From the NCBI GenBank assembly GCA_021399445.1, contig JAJTUQ010000003.1, positions 2,294,001 to 2,358,000 on the forward strand: a stretch of DNA of 64,000 nt, read 5' to 3'. The stretch comes from Xylogone sp. PMI_703. Its lineage: Eukaryota > Ascomycota > Leotiomycetes. Under the pieces are notes generated by a model, which had not been told where the DNA came from, did no database searches, and saw nothing but the letters and a program-made list of their open reading frames with translations. Below, piece after piece: positions 20,882 to 32,791 of this stretch. Numbering within the stretch: the first letter of the stretch is position 1; each line of letters starts with the position of its first letter. The position numbers and the translations under genes were made by a program.

Positions 20882-22687
20882 TCACAGCTCATCCTTTTGA
20901 GTGCTGTATCTTGCAAATTTATGGCTGTCAGTGCTTCTCAAGCGGAACACCCTAACAGCGTGCGCTCTAACCGTAGCCTTCAATGTTCCGTCAGCCTTTA
21001 CGGCTCCAATTTTCTTGCCCATCAATCGCTCATCACTAGCTGCAAGACCCTCTTTGTATGGAAGAGCTGTAGCATTGTACCAGTTGGCATCATTGAAGAT
21101 CTTCCCATACGTCTCCAAACCAGCATTCAATAGTTGCTCTCCCACAGATTCTTCCATTCTGTTTGCCCATAGATCATATATATCCCAGGCTTGGTGCACC
21201 TGTGGGGCAGAACCCTCTGGTCCATCTCCCACAAATATTTCTTCCAAACTCGCGGAGACTTCCATTTCCTTGCCGCCAGCATTCAAGAAAATGACAATTT
21301 GATCGCCACCCCACAAATGCCCGCTCCAGATCTGAATCTCGCCAACACCGTACTTATCCTTGGGGATATCAGTGGTGTCACGACGGATGCGGAAAGCCGA
21401 GCGGCCAAGAGGATCCTGAGAGATGGCGATAATAGCAGGGTTGTTGAGAATAGTGAGGGACTTCCCCGTAAGCTCCCGGATATCATTTCCAAGGAGGAGA
21501 GGAGATTTGAGAGCCGCCCACATAGTGAAATGCGCGACATACTTCGAGGGTGGATAGTTAGCTAGAAGAAGCTACATAGGAGCTATATATCTGTATATCT
21601 GATGCTTCCCACTTACCTCGTCATCTGTCATGCCCCCATTGCCCACCTCTAACATGTCCAGGTCGTTCCAGCCACCTGGCGCACCTCGATCCACGTAAGG
21701 CGCAACTTTGTTGATGATGTTAATCACCGAGCAGTGAGTCCCTGGAGCCACACAATGTGGATCAGAGGGAGAATTACAAGAACATAGATCATCTGGCCGG
21801 CTGAAACTGTCATAGATATCTCCCGAAATTCTCCAGGAGTTGGCAATGGACATACCCCACTACAAAGGTTGGAAAGGTCAGCATGAACTTGGTCTCTAGG
21901 ACATAAGCTAAACTGGGAGTGACCTACCGTATGAGGATAGTCTTCTCCCCAATTACACAAGCTGTAAAGAATGGGTCTTCCCGTCGCATTCAGGGCCTTC
22001 CACATGACATTGTATCGATCGAATGAGATCTGGGGCGTCCCGAATCGTCCTAGATGGAAGCAATTATCATATTTGAGATAATCTACTTTCCAGGCAGCAA
22101 AGGCTTTTGCATCGTAGGTTTCATAATCAAGTGAACCAGCTGGAATAGATATCAGTTCTGTACATTATAAAAAGAAAACGGTTCTTTTTTGCTATAAAAA
22201 AAATAGAAATGGGTGTGCTCTCGTGACCTACCATATCTAGCACAAGTCATCTCTCCAGCACTAGAGTACATGCCAAAGAGCAATCCTAAGTCGTGGATCT
22301 TGTCGGCAACAAAGCCCATTCCGTTTGGAAACTTGCGCTCATCCGCACGAAGCATGTTGTCCTCGTCTCGTCCATCGGACCAGCAGTCGTCCAGGACTAC
22401 ATAGTTGTACCCTAGATCGCGTAGCCCGGAATCAACCAGCTTCTGGGCCGTTTCCAGTAGAAGGGTCTCCGAAACAGCACACCCAAAGGTGTTCCAGTTG
22501 TTCTGAGTACAAAGGTTAGCTTTCAATTCTAGAATGCGAGCTCAATTGCAGGATGGAAACTGATAGTGCAGTCCGTAATAAAACGTACCCAGCCCATCTG
22601 AGGCGTCCGCGCCAGGCCATTGTTCACGGCCACGGCTCTCCCAGCGAGTCCTGCCGCAACCAGGAATGCAGTCTGGAGGAGAGGCAT
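20882..22687 (-). CDS. Secreted alpha-galactosidase, GH27
   Basis: Five exons on the minus strand (22589-22687, 22232-22502, 21928-22139, 21617-21859, 20882-21541) encode 494 residues; introns are 86, 92, 68 and 75 nt. The first 20 residues (MPLLQTAFLVAAGLAGRAVA) form a clean signal peptide, followed by NGLARTPQMGWNNWNTFGC, the GH27 opening. YVVLDDCWSD is the first metal-free substrate loop, KYDNC carries the nucleophile Asp148, and WRISGDI the likely acid/base Asp208. The carboxy-terminal beta domain (AGGKEMEVSASLEEI onward) is complete. It would release terminal alpha-1,6 galactose from melibiose, raffinose-family sugars or galactomannan outside the cell. It is divergent from a sugar transporter, which fits joint use of the released sugar. 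Confidence 0.95.
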
Positions 22688-23408
22688 CTTCGAACCAGCT
22701 CAGCTATCTCGAACAGGATGGAAGGCGGGAGAAGAGGGGAAAAAAGGAGATCTGTAAAGAAAGAACGCAGAGAAAGAATGCAGAGAGAAGAAGGAAGCTC
22801 GAGCTGCAAGCTGCAAGATCTGCCAGCTCCAAAAATACGCCCCGAGGTTGAGGGCGAGCGAAGTAGCTTGGAGGAGCTGCTTTCAGCACCCCCTTAGCGG
22901 GAGCGAGGTACATCAGCCATCTGGATGCAGGGAGGAGGCCATGGTGGGCCGCACCGACAATCCACCCGAGGGGATGAGCCAGACTGGACTTAATGTAGCT
23001 AGAAGCAGCTGTGCTGGGGAGATCAGAGAAAGATGGGATAGTCAAAGGGTGTTCTTGGTGTACAAAGTAGGGAAGTATCCTGCGACTTTGGAAAGCGTGC
23101 CCCTCATGCCCCCGCCATGGACGAGCGAGAATTGGCCCGAGGGCGGCAGCTGTTGGGCGGGTCACCGTAGCGGCGGTGTGTGCGGGCTGCCATTGGTGCC
23201 GGTGCAGGTGACCTGAAGACCCCATTGCCTCCTCTCGGCAGTTGTTGGAGTGCAAGAGCTGGTAGTATTCAATAACTAGTATTCAATAGGAAGGGAAATA
23301 ATCTAGGGGAAAAGGATGATACACGGCGTAAGAAGGTTTTCCTTTATGGTAGCATCTCAGCATCTTTAATGCTGTCTGAACAAGCATTCGAGCCCCTCGC
23401 CGTGGCGC

Positions 23409-23418
23409 CGGAATTCCG
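23409..23418. promoter_or_regulatory. Palindrome CGGAATTCCG, candidate Zn2Cys6 site
   Basis: Inverted CGG triplets with a 4 bp spacer, centrally placed between the two divergent genes. A CreA-like GCGGGG box follows 12 bp later. Function is inferred from pattern only. Confidence 0.3.
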
Positions 23419-24090
23419 CCCTTCTAGCGGCGGGGTTGGGGCGACGTGAGTGGCCACCAGTGTAATCACCAAGTACCGGTACCTCGAGAGTGAACAATAC
23501 CGTATTTCTTCTCCCGGCTGCATTCATCCTACAAGGTCCATGCTCGTGCCTGATGTCTTTACAGTACTACTCAGGGCCTACATAGAGGCTTGAAGTATGT
23601 ATTTGCACCAGTCACGGGTACATTGATACATTAGGGGTGTTTGTGATAAGAACCGAACCCCTGTGCATGGACTGGGCTGGGGGCTTTTTCCGCCCTGCTT
23701 CCCCAGGTTTTCCACTCTTCCCCGCCAACACGAAAGTGAGGAGATGAGCCAGGGTAGAAATAATGCCATCACCGACTCCAGACCATGGCAAAACCACCTG
23801 CATGCTCATACTGCTCAGGACAATACAGTATGTACCAGTCCCCATGCCCCATCGTACCAGTACCGCGACGCCTCCAGCTCCATCCAACGCCAAGCTCCAG
23901 TGTCAGTTCCCGGATTGCTGCTCAAGCCTCGAGAATCTCGCAATGTCCTCATCGTGCACCACGGTAACGGTAGTACCACCAGGCCCGGAATGGCACGATC
24001 CCTTGGCAGACGCTGAGCAACATGTTTCTTCCTGCACCATGTCAGACTCCCCCATCGTGAACTGTCACCGTCCCTGTCGCATCGCCCATG

Positions 24091-24098
24091 TATAAATA
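24091..24098 (+). promoter_or_regulatory. TATA box of the sugar transporter gene
   Basis: TATAAATA, 219 bp upstream of the transporter ATG, followed by a CT-rich stretch typical of fungal 5' leaders. Confidence 0.5.
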
Positions 24099-24316
24099 CG
24101 GCCCTGCAATCCCCCCTTCCCCAGGTCCAGTTTTTCTCTCGAGTTGTACATGGCCATTGGGCTTGGGCAGAACACCGTCTCTCCTCTGCCTCGCTGATCC
24201 TTTTGTGTTGCCCTGTCTCCATCTGCAGGAACACTTGAGTTAGCTCCTGCTCACGGTCTTGATCCCGTGTCTCAATTTCTTTGGTGTGCAATCGAGCGAG
24301 TTGATCAACTGGCACC

Positions 24317-26022
24317 ATGGCTACTACTGGCGACAAGGGCATCACGCCCGCCGTCCACGACGAGTTCAATGCTATCAGCATAGATGAGAAGCTCACGGGC
24401 AAGGTCTTGAACGAGTACGCCCGCGAAGCTGCCATCGTCGAACATGAGCAGACGGTCTGGGAGGCCTGCGTGGCGTACAAGAGAGCCATTTTCTGGTCCC
24501 TAGCATGCTCGGTGTGCGTGGTGATGGAAGGTAGGTTCCAATAAATACTCCCCTCTTTCGGCTACTCGTATCTACGGCGGCTAACACTTGATTAGGATAC
24601 GATACAAGTCTCTTGGGCAACTTCTATGCATATCCAGAATTCGCAAAGAAATACGGCCATGACACCGGCCCTGAGAACGGCTACCAGCTCACGGCTCCCT
24701 GGCAAGCCGGTCTCAGCAATGCCTCGGGAGTTGGCGCCTTCTTCGGCGCCCTCATCAACGGTTATCTGGTCAACAGATTCGGCCACAAGAGGGTGCTGTT
24801 GGGAGCCCTCGTCTTTCTCACCGGATTCGTCGCTACTTCCTTCTCTTCGCCGAACCTGGTCGTCCTGTGTGTTGGTCAGGTCTTGTGCGGTTTCCCATGG
24901 GGCATCTTTGCGACCACAGCTCCCGCCTACGCCTCCGAGGTCCTGCCCCTCACTCTGCGTGTGTACATGACTTCCTTCACCAACATGTGCTTCATCATCG
25001 GTCAGCTCATCTCTGCCGGCGTCCTTCGTGGCTTGGTCAACAATAACACCCAATGGTCGTACCGCATTCCCTTTGCCATTCAATGGGTCTGGCCGGTCAT
25101 CTTGTTCCCAGTTCTTCTGTTCGCTCCCGAGTCCCCGTGGCATTTGGTTCGTAAAGGCCGTCTAGAAGAAGCCGAGGCCTCGCTCAAGCGACTTATTACT
25201 CCTTCATCAAATATCGACACGAGGCAGATTGTCGCCAACATTGTGCACACCAACCAGCTTGAAGAGGATCTCACAGTTGGAACCTCATACTTCGACTGCT
25301 TCAAGGGTACCGAACTCCGCCGCACGGAGATTTCCTGCGTCGTCTTTGCCGGCCAGGTCTTGTCGGGTCTTAACTTTGCCTACAACACCACTTACTTCTT
25401 TCAACAAGTCGGTCTCGATACCCGCACCACCTACAATCTCAACGTCGGCGGTACCGGAATGGCGCTTGCAGGCACTTTGATCTCTTGGTTCCTGTTGATG
25501 CCCTACTTTGGTAGACGCACTCTCTACCTTTGGGGCATCTGGGGAGAAGTCGTTATCCTCTACCTTATCGGCCTCCTTAACATCAGGACCGAGCGCCATG
25601 GTTTCGCAATGGGTCAGGCCGTTCTTACGCTCGTCTGGACATTCGTCTTCCAGCTCACAATCGGCCAGCTTGGGTGGGCTCTTCCCGCTGAAATGGGCAG
25701 CACTCGTCTTCGGCAGAAGACCATTGTTCTTGCTCGAAACGCTTACTACATTGTATCAACCGTGGCTTCGGTTCTGCAGCCTTACTTCATGAACCCAACC
25801 CAGTGGAACTTGAAGGGATATACCGGATTCGTCTGGGGCTCCACGGCTCTCATCACTGCCGTCTGGGCCACTTTCAGGCTTCCAGAAACCAGGGGAAGGA
25901 GTTTCGATGACATTGATGTCTTGTTCGCCAAGAAGGTTCCGGCTAGAAAGTTTGCTTCCTACGAGATTGATCCTTTCACTGATGAAGTGGTTGTTGAGAG
26001 TCAAGGGAGAGGACAGGTCTGA
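24317..26022 (+). CDS. MFS sugar transporter, maltose/alpha-glucoside permease type
   Basis: Two exons (24317-24530, 24596-26022) with a 65 nt intron give 546 residues. A roughly 60-residue cytosolic leader precedes twelve hydrophobic segments. Sugar-porter signatures are present: GYDTSLLGNFYAYPEF in helix 1, NRFGHKRVLLGAL between helices 2 and 3, PESPWHLVRKGRLEEA after helix 6 and LPETRGRSFDDID after helix 12. The extracellular-facing GGTGMALAGTLISW and WALPAEMGSTRLRQKT segments also match the MAL31/MAL61-like H+ symporter group. It should import an oligosaccharide or hexose across the plasma membrane. Its shared promoter with a secreted alpha-galactosidase suggests melibiose, raffinose or galactose as cargo, but the sequence does not prove it. 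Confidence 0.94.
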
Positions 26023-28447
26023 ATTACGAAACATGAGATATGATATACGATCGTAATGCTACTCGAATAGTGTAGTCTAGCTAGTTAAACAAGATTTCCT
26101 GGCTAGATATCAAATACACAACATCTCCTTTTCGATTTTTGGATCTCGATCCTGTAAATCAGGGGCTCAGGGGCTGGCTTCAGAAAAAACGTAACTTAAC
26201 ATTGTGAACATCCAAGACTAGAAACCTTTCAAGAACCATAGCCGACAGAATCTATCTATCCAAATCCATCTCATTACTTGTGTTAGATCATCCCAAGCCC
26301 CGATGTCATCTATCAGAACCAAAACCGCATGACCTCAGACATCAAAAGGGGGCACCCCGGATTTTCTATTCTCCGGAGGGTTCCCAGCGCACTACAAGAG
26401 GCATAGCATCTCTCGGGACACAACATTGCGACCATGGTCTCGACTCAAAGCGCCCAATGCTTTGGTAAGAAGAAGACCGGTAGGTATAGATTTATTCTCT
26501 TCTAGAAATTTCCGCTTGTATCTGCGATTCGTACAAGTTATTGAATGGGGACGATTCTGGTCGCGTGTTATCTACCAAATCAGTATGGGAAACTATACTA
26601 AATTTGGCCTTTCTTTCTTATGACATAGCTACTGCGGTGGTACATGTAAGTTACTTTTTCATTGTCATGTACTTCAGTCATTGCGCAGTGAGAACTGATC
26701 CAGGATACAGTATAAGGTACGAATTATTACGGAGTAGTGGAGCCCTCCAAGACGCGCGAATCTCCGAAATGAGAAATCTTATAACATGGACGGAAAAGCG
26801 GATGAATGAGACACTGTGGCGCAAACAGGAGTGGAAATCGGGCGAAGGAAAGAATTGATCCAGCTGATAGAAATGTTTGGTGAATATACAGGCTAGCAGA
26901 GGACTCATCAAGGTTAATGACAAGCCACTCTCCCTCATGCAGCCCGAGATCCTTTGATTCAAGTCTACGAGCCCTTATTAATCGTCGGTCTTGACAAATT
27001 TGCCGGCGTCGACATTCGTGTTCGCGTCACCGGTGATGGATTCCCAGATCTATGCTATCTAACAGGCAATTGCTAAATCTCTTAAATCTGGTATACCATG
27101 CCCTCCATATTATCTCTGCTTTGTATTAAGAGTCATGTTGCATCTTGTTCCCCAGGGTTCGTTCCTTGCTACTGTGGATAAGTGCTAATAGTCTAGTGGA
27201 TCAATAGTCGACGAGCCCCCCAAGAACAAGTTAAAGCAAGCATTGGTCCAATACGATCGTACGCTGTTAGTTGCCGATAACAGACGCTGTGAGCCGAAGT
27301 AGTTTGGAGGTCCAGGTGCCAGAGCGCGGTACCAAAAATCGTATCGCTGAACAATGGACGTATAGATATGGCATACTGGGTGGTGTTATTTATTTTCATA
27401 TGGGAAGGGAAGGCTGGAACTATATCATATTATGATAGATTGGTATTCCAAAAGTAAGGATAGAAATAGTACAAGGAAGGGAGTACGTGTCACGAATGTT
27501 GTATATAATGATACCTCACGATAGAACGCAGCACAAGCTGTGCAGTTATTCTCATTCTTATTCTTGTTCTAAGTTTCATTCTTACGCATTTTCCTTGGGA
27601 TTCAGAACCGTCGTGGCCGTTTAGGTTGCAACTGTGGGATGTCGTTTCCAGGCTGCAGAAGAAATGCAGAGGGGTTACGGTAATGCTCTCAGAGCTTAAG
27701 AGCTTATTTGATCAGCTATCGTGGCACAGCATGTACGGGGCTGCGTGTAAAAAGAATTGGGCAGCGCATGGGACAAATGGAGGCGCGTGACAGACGTAGA
27801 GATGGATCTGGGCCGAGAAAAGCTGGAGAGATAGAGTTGACTGAACACGCGTTCCAGGCTTGGCCAGCACGTCGAGCATCAATGGTGCTCCAAGAAGTCG
27901 AGGCTGCAGGCCCCCAGACCGCGCGCTAAATGGCGGAAGGCTGAACGAGTAGCAACGGGAATGGAGGCTGTGCAGCGAAGTACCCCATCATGCTTTTAGT
28001 GGTTGACGACGACTGCAACGACAACAGTCATGATGGAAATGATTTAATGACGACGAATTGCCACAGCGCGGTTCTCTGCATGCGGAGTACCGCTTTAAAG
28101 ATCTTCTACATACCCAAGTTGCCTTTCTGTACGGAGTACTTCCAGGGCAAGCCACCATCATTTCGCCTCATCTCCCGAGACCCTGAGTCCCGCCTTGCCG
28201 AAGATTAGAGTTGCAGCAACAACAAAAAATAACAAATCCGATATAAACACACCACAGCAACGCCTGTGCCGCAGATAATCTCCCGGTGCTTTCACCAGCT
28301 TCACTTCCTCCTTGATATCAATACTTGCGAGTACAATTACCACAGGCATCACGTATTATTTGAGGTGCAGACGCGAACAACCAGCTTGAAACATTAACAG
28401 CCTATCTCCGTTTGTTCCGCTGACAGGAGCATCGGGCGCCAACAACC
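26023..28447. other. Long intergenic region
   Basis: 2.4 kb with no gene I can support; open frames are under 106 codons, without recognisable domains or convincing intron structures. It contains TACGGAGTA-like words at about 26729 and 28128. It should include the transporter terminator and the promoter of the VHS-GAT gene. Confidence 0.45.
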
Positions 28448-30006
28448 ATGAACCGCATGAAGAGCATGAACCGGGTGCTAGGGAGCTTCAAGAGAAAGCG
28501 TAAGTACCTAACTGCTGCGAGACATGCAAAAGTCATTTGCGATAATATGTTCAGAAACTAATCAATCTTGATTAACAGCTACCGTTCGCGATGAAGACAC
28601 AGGGCTGGATACCCCAGAAGCCAACGCGGCAAGAGCTGTGGTACGTTTGGTAGTCACCACCGCAGCAACTGGAATAGCAGGACTCACTTCAACAGCGCAG
28701 GTTTTGCGAGCCGTCAGACCCATCAGCGGGTACAGTGAGTTGGAATTTAACCCTCAACTCAGAGATCCTGTAGCTCACAACCCTCGTTTCTTTAGGATAA
28801 CGAAGTAATCCACCTCCCTATTATTGTCGAAGCCGCCGAATCGTCGCCAGCTGCAGCTAAGAAATGCGCACTTGTCATACAAGAGTATCTCTCAAAAGAA
28901 TATTTCTCCGAACAGAAGGCACCCATACAGTATAATGCCATCATGCTCATCGGGATCCTAGCAGAGAACCCCGGCCCAACTTTCACAAGGAATATCGACG
29001 CCAAATTCGTAGCAACCGTGAAGGAGCTCCTAAAGGCGGGAAAAGTCCAGACTGTGAAGCAGATAATGATGGAAACTTTGAACAAGTTCCAGCGAGATAG
29101 AGCTTGGGATGAGAATCTGAAGTTACTCATCGACATGTGGCAGAAAGAGCAGGAGCGGCTAACCAAGACTTACGTGCGTTATTTTCTTCTACCTCATAAA
29201 GCGTCCATTGTGAGTAAGTTACTGACTTTTTCTTTCTCCAGGGCGTCCCGCAGCCTCGAGCTCTCAACGCACCACCATTCGACTCGCGTTCTCAAAACTA
29301 TTTCTCCAGAAACCACACAAGCCGACATCTTCCCTCACCGGAAGAACTGGCCTCGCGCATTGAGGAAGCTAAAACGTCCGCCAAACTCCTCAGCCAAGTG
29401 GTACAATCGACACCGCCGAGCGAAGTCCCTGGCAATGAATTGATTCGGGAGTTTGTTGATCGATGCCAATCGGCTAGTAGATCCATTCAAGCTTATATGA
29501 TAGCGGAAAATCCGAGCCCAGATAACGACACAATGGAGACATTGATTGAAACCAATGAGATGCTAAGCAAGAGCTTAAACCAACACCAAAGAGCATTGCT
29601 CGCGGCAAGGAGGGCGGTCAGTCCTGCGGGCGGGAATAGTCCTTCTGGAAGTCTGCAGGAACACTATGCACCGCCAGCGGGTCCACCGCCGCCAAATGCA
29701 GCAACGCCAACTCCGCCTGCTAGAATAGCGGCGCAGGCTCCTTCTGGACCCCAGGAGGAGAATCCCTTCTCTGATCCCCAGCATGAGAACAGCACTACCG
29801 GACCCACCCCGCCTTTCCCCAAGGACACGCCACCAGCAGCCACCGGGCAGTTCCAAGACAGACTGGGCGTGGAGCCATACCACCCGGGATTCAGCCCGGC
29901 CCAGAGTTCAGCAGGTGAGGAGGAACAAGATGGGCAAGATGAGCCGCATCACAATGCAGGCTACGGAACCCAGTCCGGCGTAAAAGCCCCGATGTATCGG
30001 TACTGA
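28448..30006 (+). CDS. LSB5: VHS-GAT domain adaptor, LSB5-like
   Basis: Five exons (28448-28499, 28579-28640, 28696-28734, 28796-29173, 29242-30006) encode 431 residues. Exon 3 is 39 nt; it is placed by the family sequence ANAARAV, RRFCEPSDPSAGT, then DNEVIHLPIIVEAAESS. The VHS domain spans roughly residues 25-165 (NAIMLIGILAENPGPTFTRNID, KFVATVKELL). The GAT domain follows at about 210-303 (PSPEELASRIEEAKTSAKLL to LNQHQRALLAARRA). The low-complexity tail carries an NPF motif (EENPFSDP), which EH-domain endocytic proteins bind, and ends APMYRY. In yeast, Lsb5 links actin regulators and Arf3 to endocytosis and vacuolar sorting; the same role at the cell cortex is likely here. Confidence 0.9.
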
Positions 30007-32791
30007 GGCAGTTGAGCTCAACATGCTCGTATCGCCAACGGCAATGAGGAACCAATACGGAAAGATGATGTCAATTGAAGAGAAAGAAAGAGCGACGAAA
30101 AGGCAACTAGAACGAGACGTACTCCATTTTGTCGGAATACCTCTCTAAGTCATTAAATTGGAACTGGCTTTTCTTGATTTGATTTTTTGTTGGGACGATT
30201 TATGCGTGCGTTGTTTGCAAGCGGCATTTGATACCAGGAATGCAGGTCAAAGGTCGGTCAAGCTCATGGAATATTGTAAATTTGGGGAGCCAGCGGGTAT
30301 GATCCGGCCAAAGAGGGGGGCAGCGATTGATATGTCTGATATGTGGATCGAAATTTATGAATGCTTGGAGGAGTAAAGTACAGGTTAGATCTAGCTTTGT
30401 TGAATGTGTAAAGCCTCGTTCTATTCTAATCTAGTTTTTACGTGTCTATGACTGTATCTATGACCGTATCTAATGCTATTAGTTACCGTACCTTGGGGGA
30501 CAGCGACGTGCAGTCAATGGGGTATTAGATAAGCCGGGTGCTTGGAGAGTGCCTACTGTAATTGGCAGTTTAGACCTTCCCTTTACCGACATCTCACCGT
30601 GGATTCTGCAAGCACTACAAATACTGTACTGCCATTACTTACGCAAGCATTGCTGCTTATTCTACCTTTCAGTTCTATTCTTCTAAGCAGGTATTATCGA
30701 ATATAACGAATACGGTAATAATAAGCCCCCCATTTTTGGCGGAGAATATCCCGATCCTGAATTTAGTAACTTGGGGTGACAGTTGATTACATAGAAGGAT
30801 CTTACTGCTCCGCGTTAGTTATTACGACTACGGCTGCGTCATATCGCACGCACACACAGGCAAAATCTCTTGTTTTCTTTTCTCCGCTAATACTTACCCC
30901 TCGTACTTGGAAATAGACACAGATACAATAATCAAGATTGCAGCGTGCGGTGGACTACTAGGGCACAGCAAGAAGCGGAAGAGTCACCGGTGACTAAGCG
31001 AGAGACACACGACTCCGAATTGCCAGGTGGATCTGCGGCTTAAAGAGAAGCAGAAAAGAGGGTCCCTCAACGGCATATCGTCAGCAATCGGCCAAGATCT
31101 AGAGGAGAATGCCGTTCTCTTCCTGTCCTCTTGACCCTCCACTGTTGCGAATTTCCACGTGTAGTCCATCTGGAGTTCATCATCTAGCAGTCGATACGTC
31201 AGTTACAAAGGAGAGAAATGACTTGGGGAAAAGGGGAGGACCACTTGACGGTTGTTTTCGGAGAGCAAAGGGAGCAGGCTGACGGAGAATGTGCTGTCTA
31301 AGGGCGAAAGGCTAGAAGCGAGCCATTGCTGTACAACATGATGCCTGCGTGTGCAGCCTGCGCTCTGCAGTCTGCAGTCTGCAACCTGCAAAATCGCACA
31401 CCCGCAGGAAGCAGCAGGAGGCAGTAAGCCGGAAGTCCAGGCGTTGCAGAGAGAGGAGCCGGAGAAGGTAAAAAAGCAAGCATGAACGAGGAAGGCGAAA
31501 GGAAGGCGCAAGAGACCTGTTCGAGCTCTTCTTGGTTTGCCGCTCCAGGTTCTGGCTCTACTCGCTCTGCTGTTACTGGAAGCCCTCTGTACGGGGTTGA
31601 TGGAGCACCCTCCACCCGGCCTGGCTGCTGCTCCTATCACGACGGAACAGCTGTTCTCGCGCTTCTCACCCACCAGCATCAGCACCAGGCGATGTGACCG
31701 TTGTGTGCCAGTCGGGCAGCAATTGGCTGTGCTGGTAGCCGGGCGGATCTGCGGGAATGATGTTCTCCAGCATCTCCAGACGCAGAGAAGGTAGAGCAGT
31801 GTCCTTGGTAGAGTCTCGTAGAGAGTAACAACTACAGTAGCTAACCGTCAATCCGCTCCTTGAGCGCCGAGATATTCACACACGGCCAGCGCGTTGCAAA
31901 AGGGCAGAGACCCGGAGTCACTGATTGCTGCCCCGCGGAACTTTTTGCGTGCCCCTCCGTCGCAGTGGTGCGGGCTGTCCAGGGTGGGCCTAGTGTGCCG
32001 GCGTGGTGTGTGCCCAGCCGAACAAGCTGTCACTTCGGGCCAATCCGGCGCAGGGTTTTGCTGGCGACTAGGCCGGATCAGGCACGCGCGGCCCCACAGG
32101 AGCTCTGCAGAAGCTTCACCGACACTCAGGCGACTCCATCTCTCCAAGCATCAATTCCTGCCCCTCTGTCATTCCTGTGTATTGCTCATCTTGGTACGAA
32201 TCTGTAGTCATGATGCAAAATGTTACCGTATGACTTCAGGAGATGAGCTGAGTATTTACTGTAAAAGTAAGAAACGAAACAAATATTGCAAAGAAGAAGT
32301 GGAAAATAACATCATATGCCCCTCAGGCGGCAATTGGCATTCCAACGCCCCTCGCCCTCCCGCATCCTCTCGCTGAGCACCTCTGCTCCGTACTCCGTGC
32401 CTTGCTCCACCTACCCCCCTTCGGATGACCTGGCAACCAGCGGTGGAGCACAAAAGTCAAATTTTCCACATGAGGGGTCCTAGAAATGATGAACAAGGTG
32501 AGCCGGCAAGGAAGAGAAGCTGAAGAAAAAGCCTGAATTGCGAAATGCCCAGGCAAAAGAAAAATGTGAGGAAAAAATTCATTATGAACGGCCGCTTGCT
32601 CTTTGTTTAGCTGCTGCTGCTAAGCTGCAAGCTACTGTACTGCGCCGTGCCAGGCCCTTAAGGTTCCCGTCCTGTCCCTTCCTGATCGATCCCACTTCGC
32701 CTTTTTCTTCCCTCTCTTCCCCTCCTCCTCTCCTCCTCTCCTCCTCCTCCTCCTCTTTCTTTCCCCCTCCATCCCTCCTCATCCATCACGG
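30007..32791. other. Long intergenic region and promoter of the repeat protein
   Basis: 2.8 kb with no supported gene; overlapping frames on both strands near 31.2-32.5 kb look compositional. A short CTGCAGT-type tandem repeat lies at about 31365-31390. A pyrimidine tract at 32697-32775 (repeated TCCTCC/CTCCTC) sits directly before the ATG at 32792, as in many strongly expressed fungal genes. Confidence 0.5.
32697..32775 (+). promoter_or_regulatory. Pyrimidine-rich 5' leader tract
   Basis: Nearly 80 nt of C and T, dominated by TCC triplets, ending about 17 nt before the start codon of the coiled-coil repeat gene. CT tracts at this position are a common core-promoter feature of filamentous fungi. 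Confidence 0.5.

Larger units (their letters stand above)
22688..24316. other. Shared divergent promoter of alpha-galactosidase and sugar transporter
   Basis: 1.63 kb with no supported gene; open frames here are fragmentary. It contains a CGG-AATT-CCG palindrome at 23409-23418, GC-rich boxes matching the CreA consensus SYGGRG (GCGGGG at 23430-23435, CTGGGG at 23677-23682) and a TATA-like box at 24091-24098. Confidence 0.55.

Noticed and set aside
22704..23255. 183-codon minus-strand frame in the alpha-galactosidase/transporter promoter
   Set aside because: No domain, and the composition is that of GC-rich promoter DNA. The true alpha-galactosidase start with its signal peptide lies just below it at 22687.
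23646..23666. GGTTCG-like word on the minus strand suggesting a tRNA B box
   Set aside because: No matching A box, acceptor stem or cloverleaf can be drawn. The same applies to a similar word near 60932.
23815..25143. Minus-strand frames of 224 and 183 codons around the transporter start
   Set aside because: They mirror the leader and coding sequence of the well-supported MFS gene on the other strand and carry no motif.
28641..28700. Alternative acceptor GCGCAG at 28700 for intron 2 of the VHS-GAT gene
   Set aside because: It shifts the frame into a stop. The acceptor at 28695 gives RRFCEPSDPSAGT, which fits the VHS family.
31203..32456. Several overlapping frames on both strands in the 30-32.8 kb spacer
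   Set aside because: Low-complexity Ser/Arg/Pro-rich translations without family motifs or intron support.
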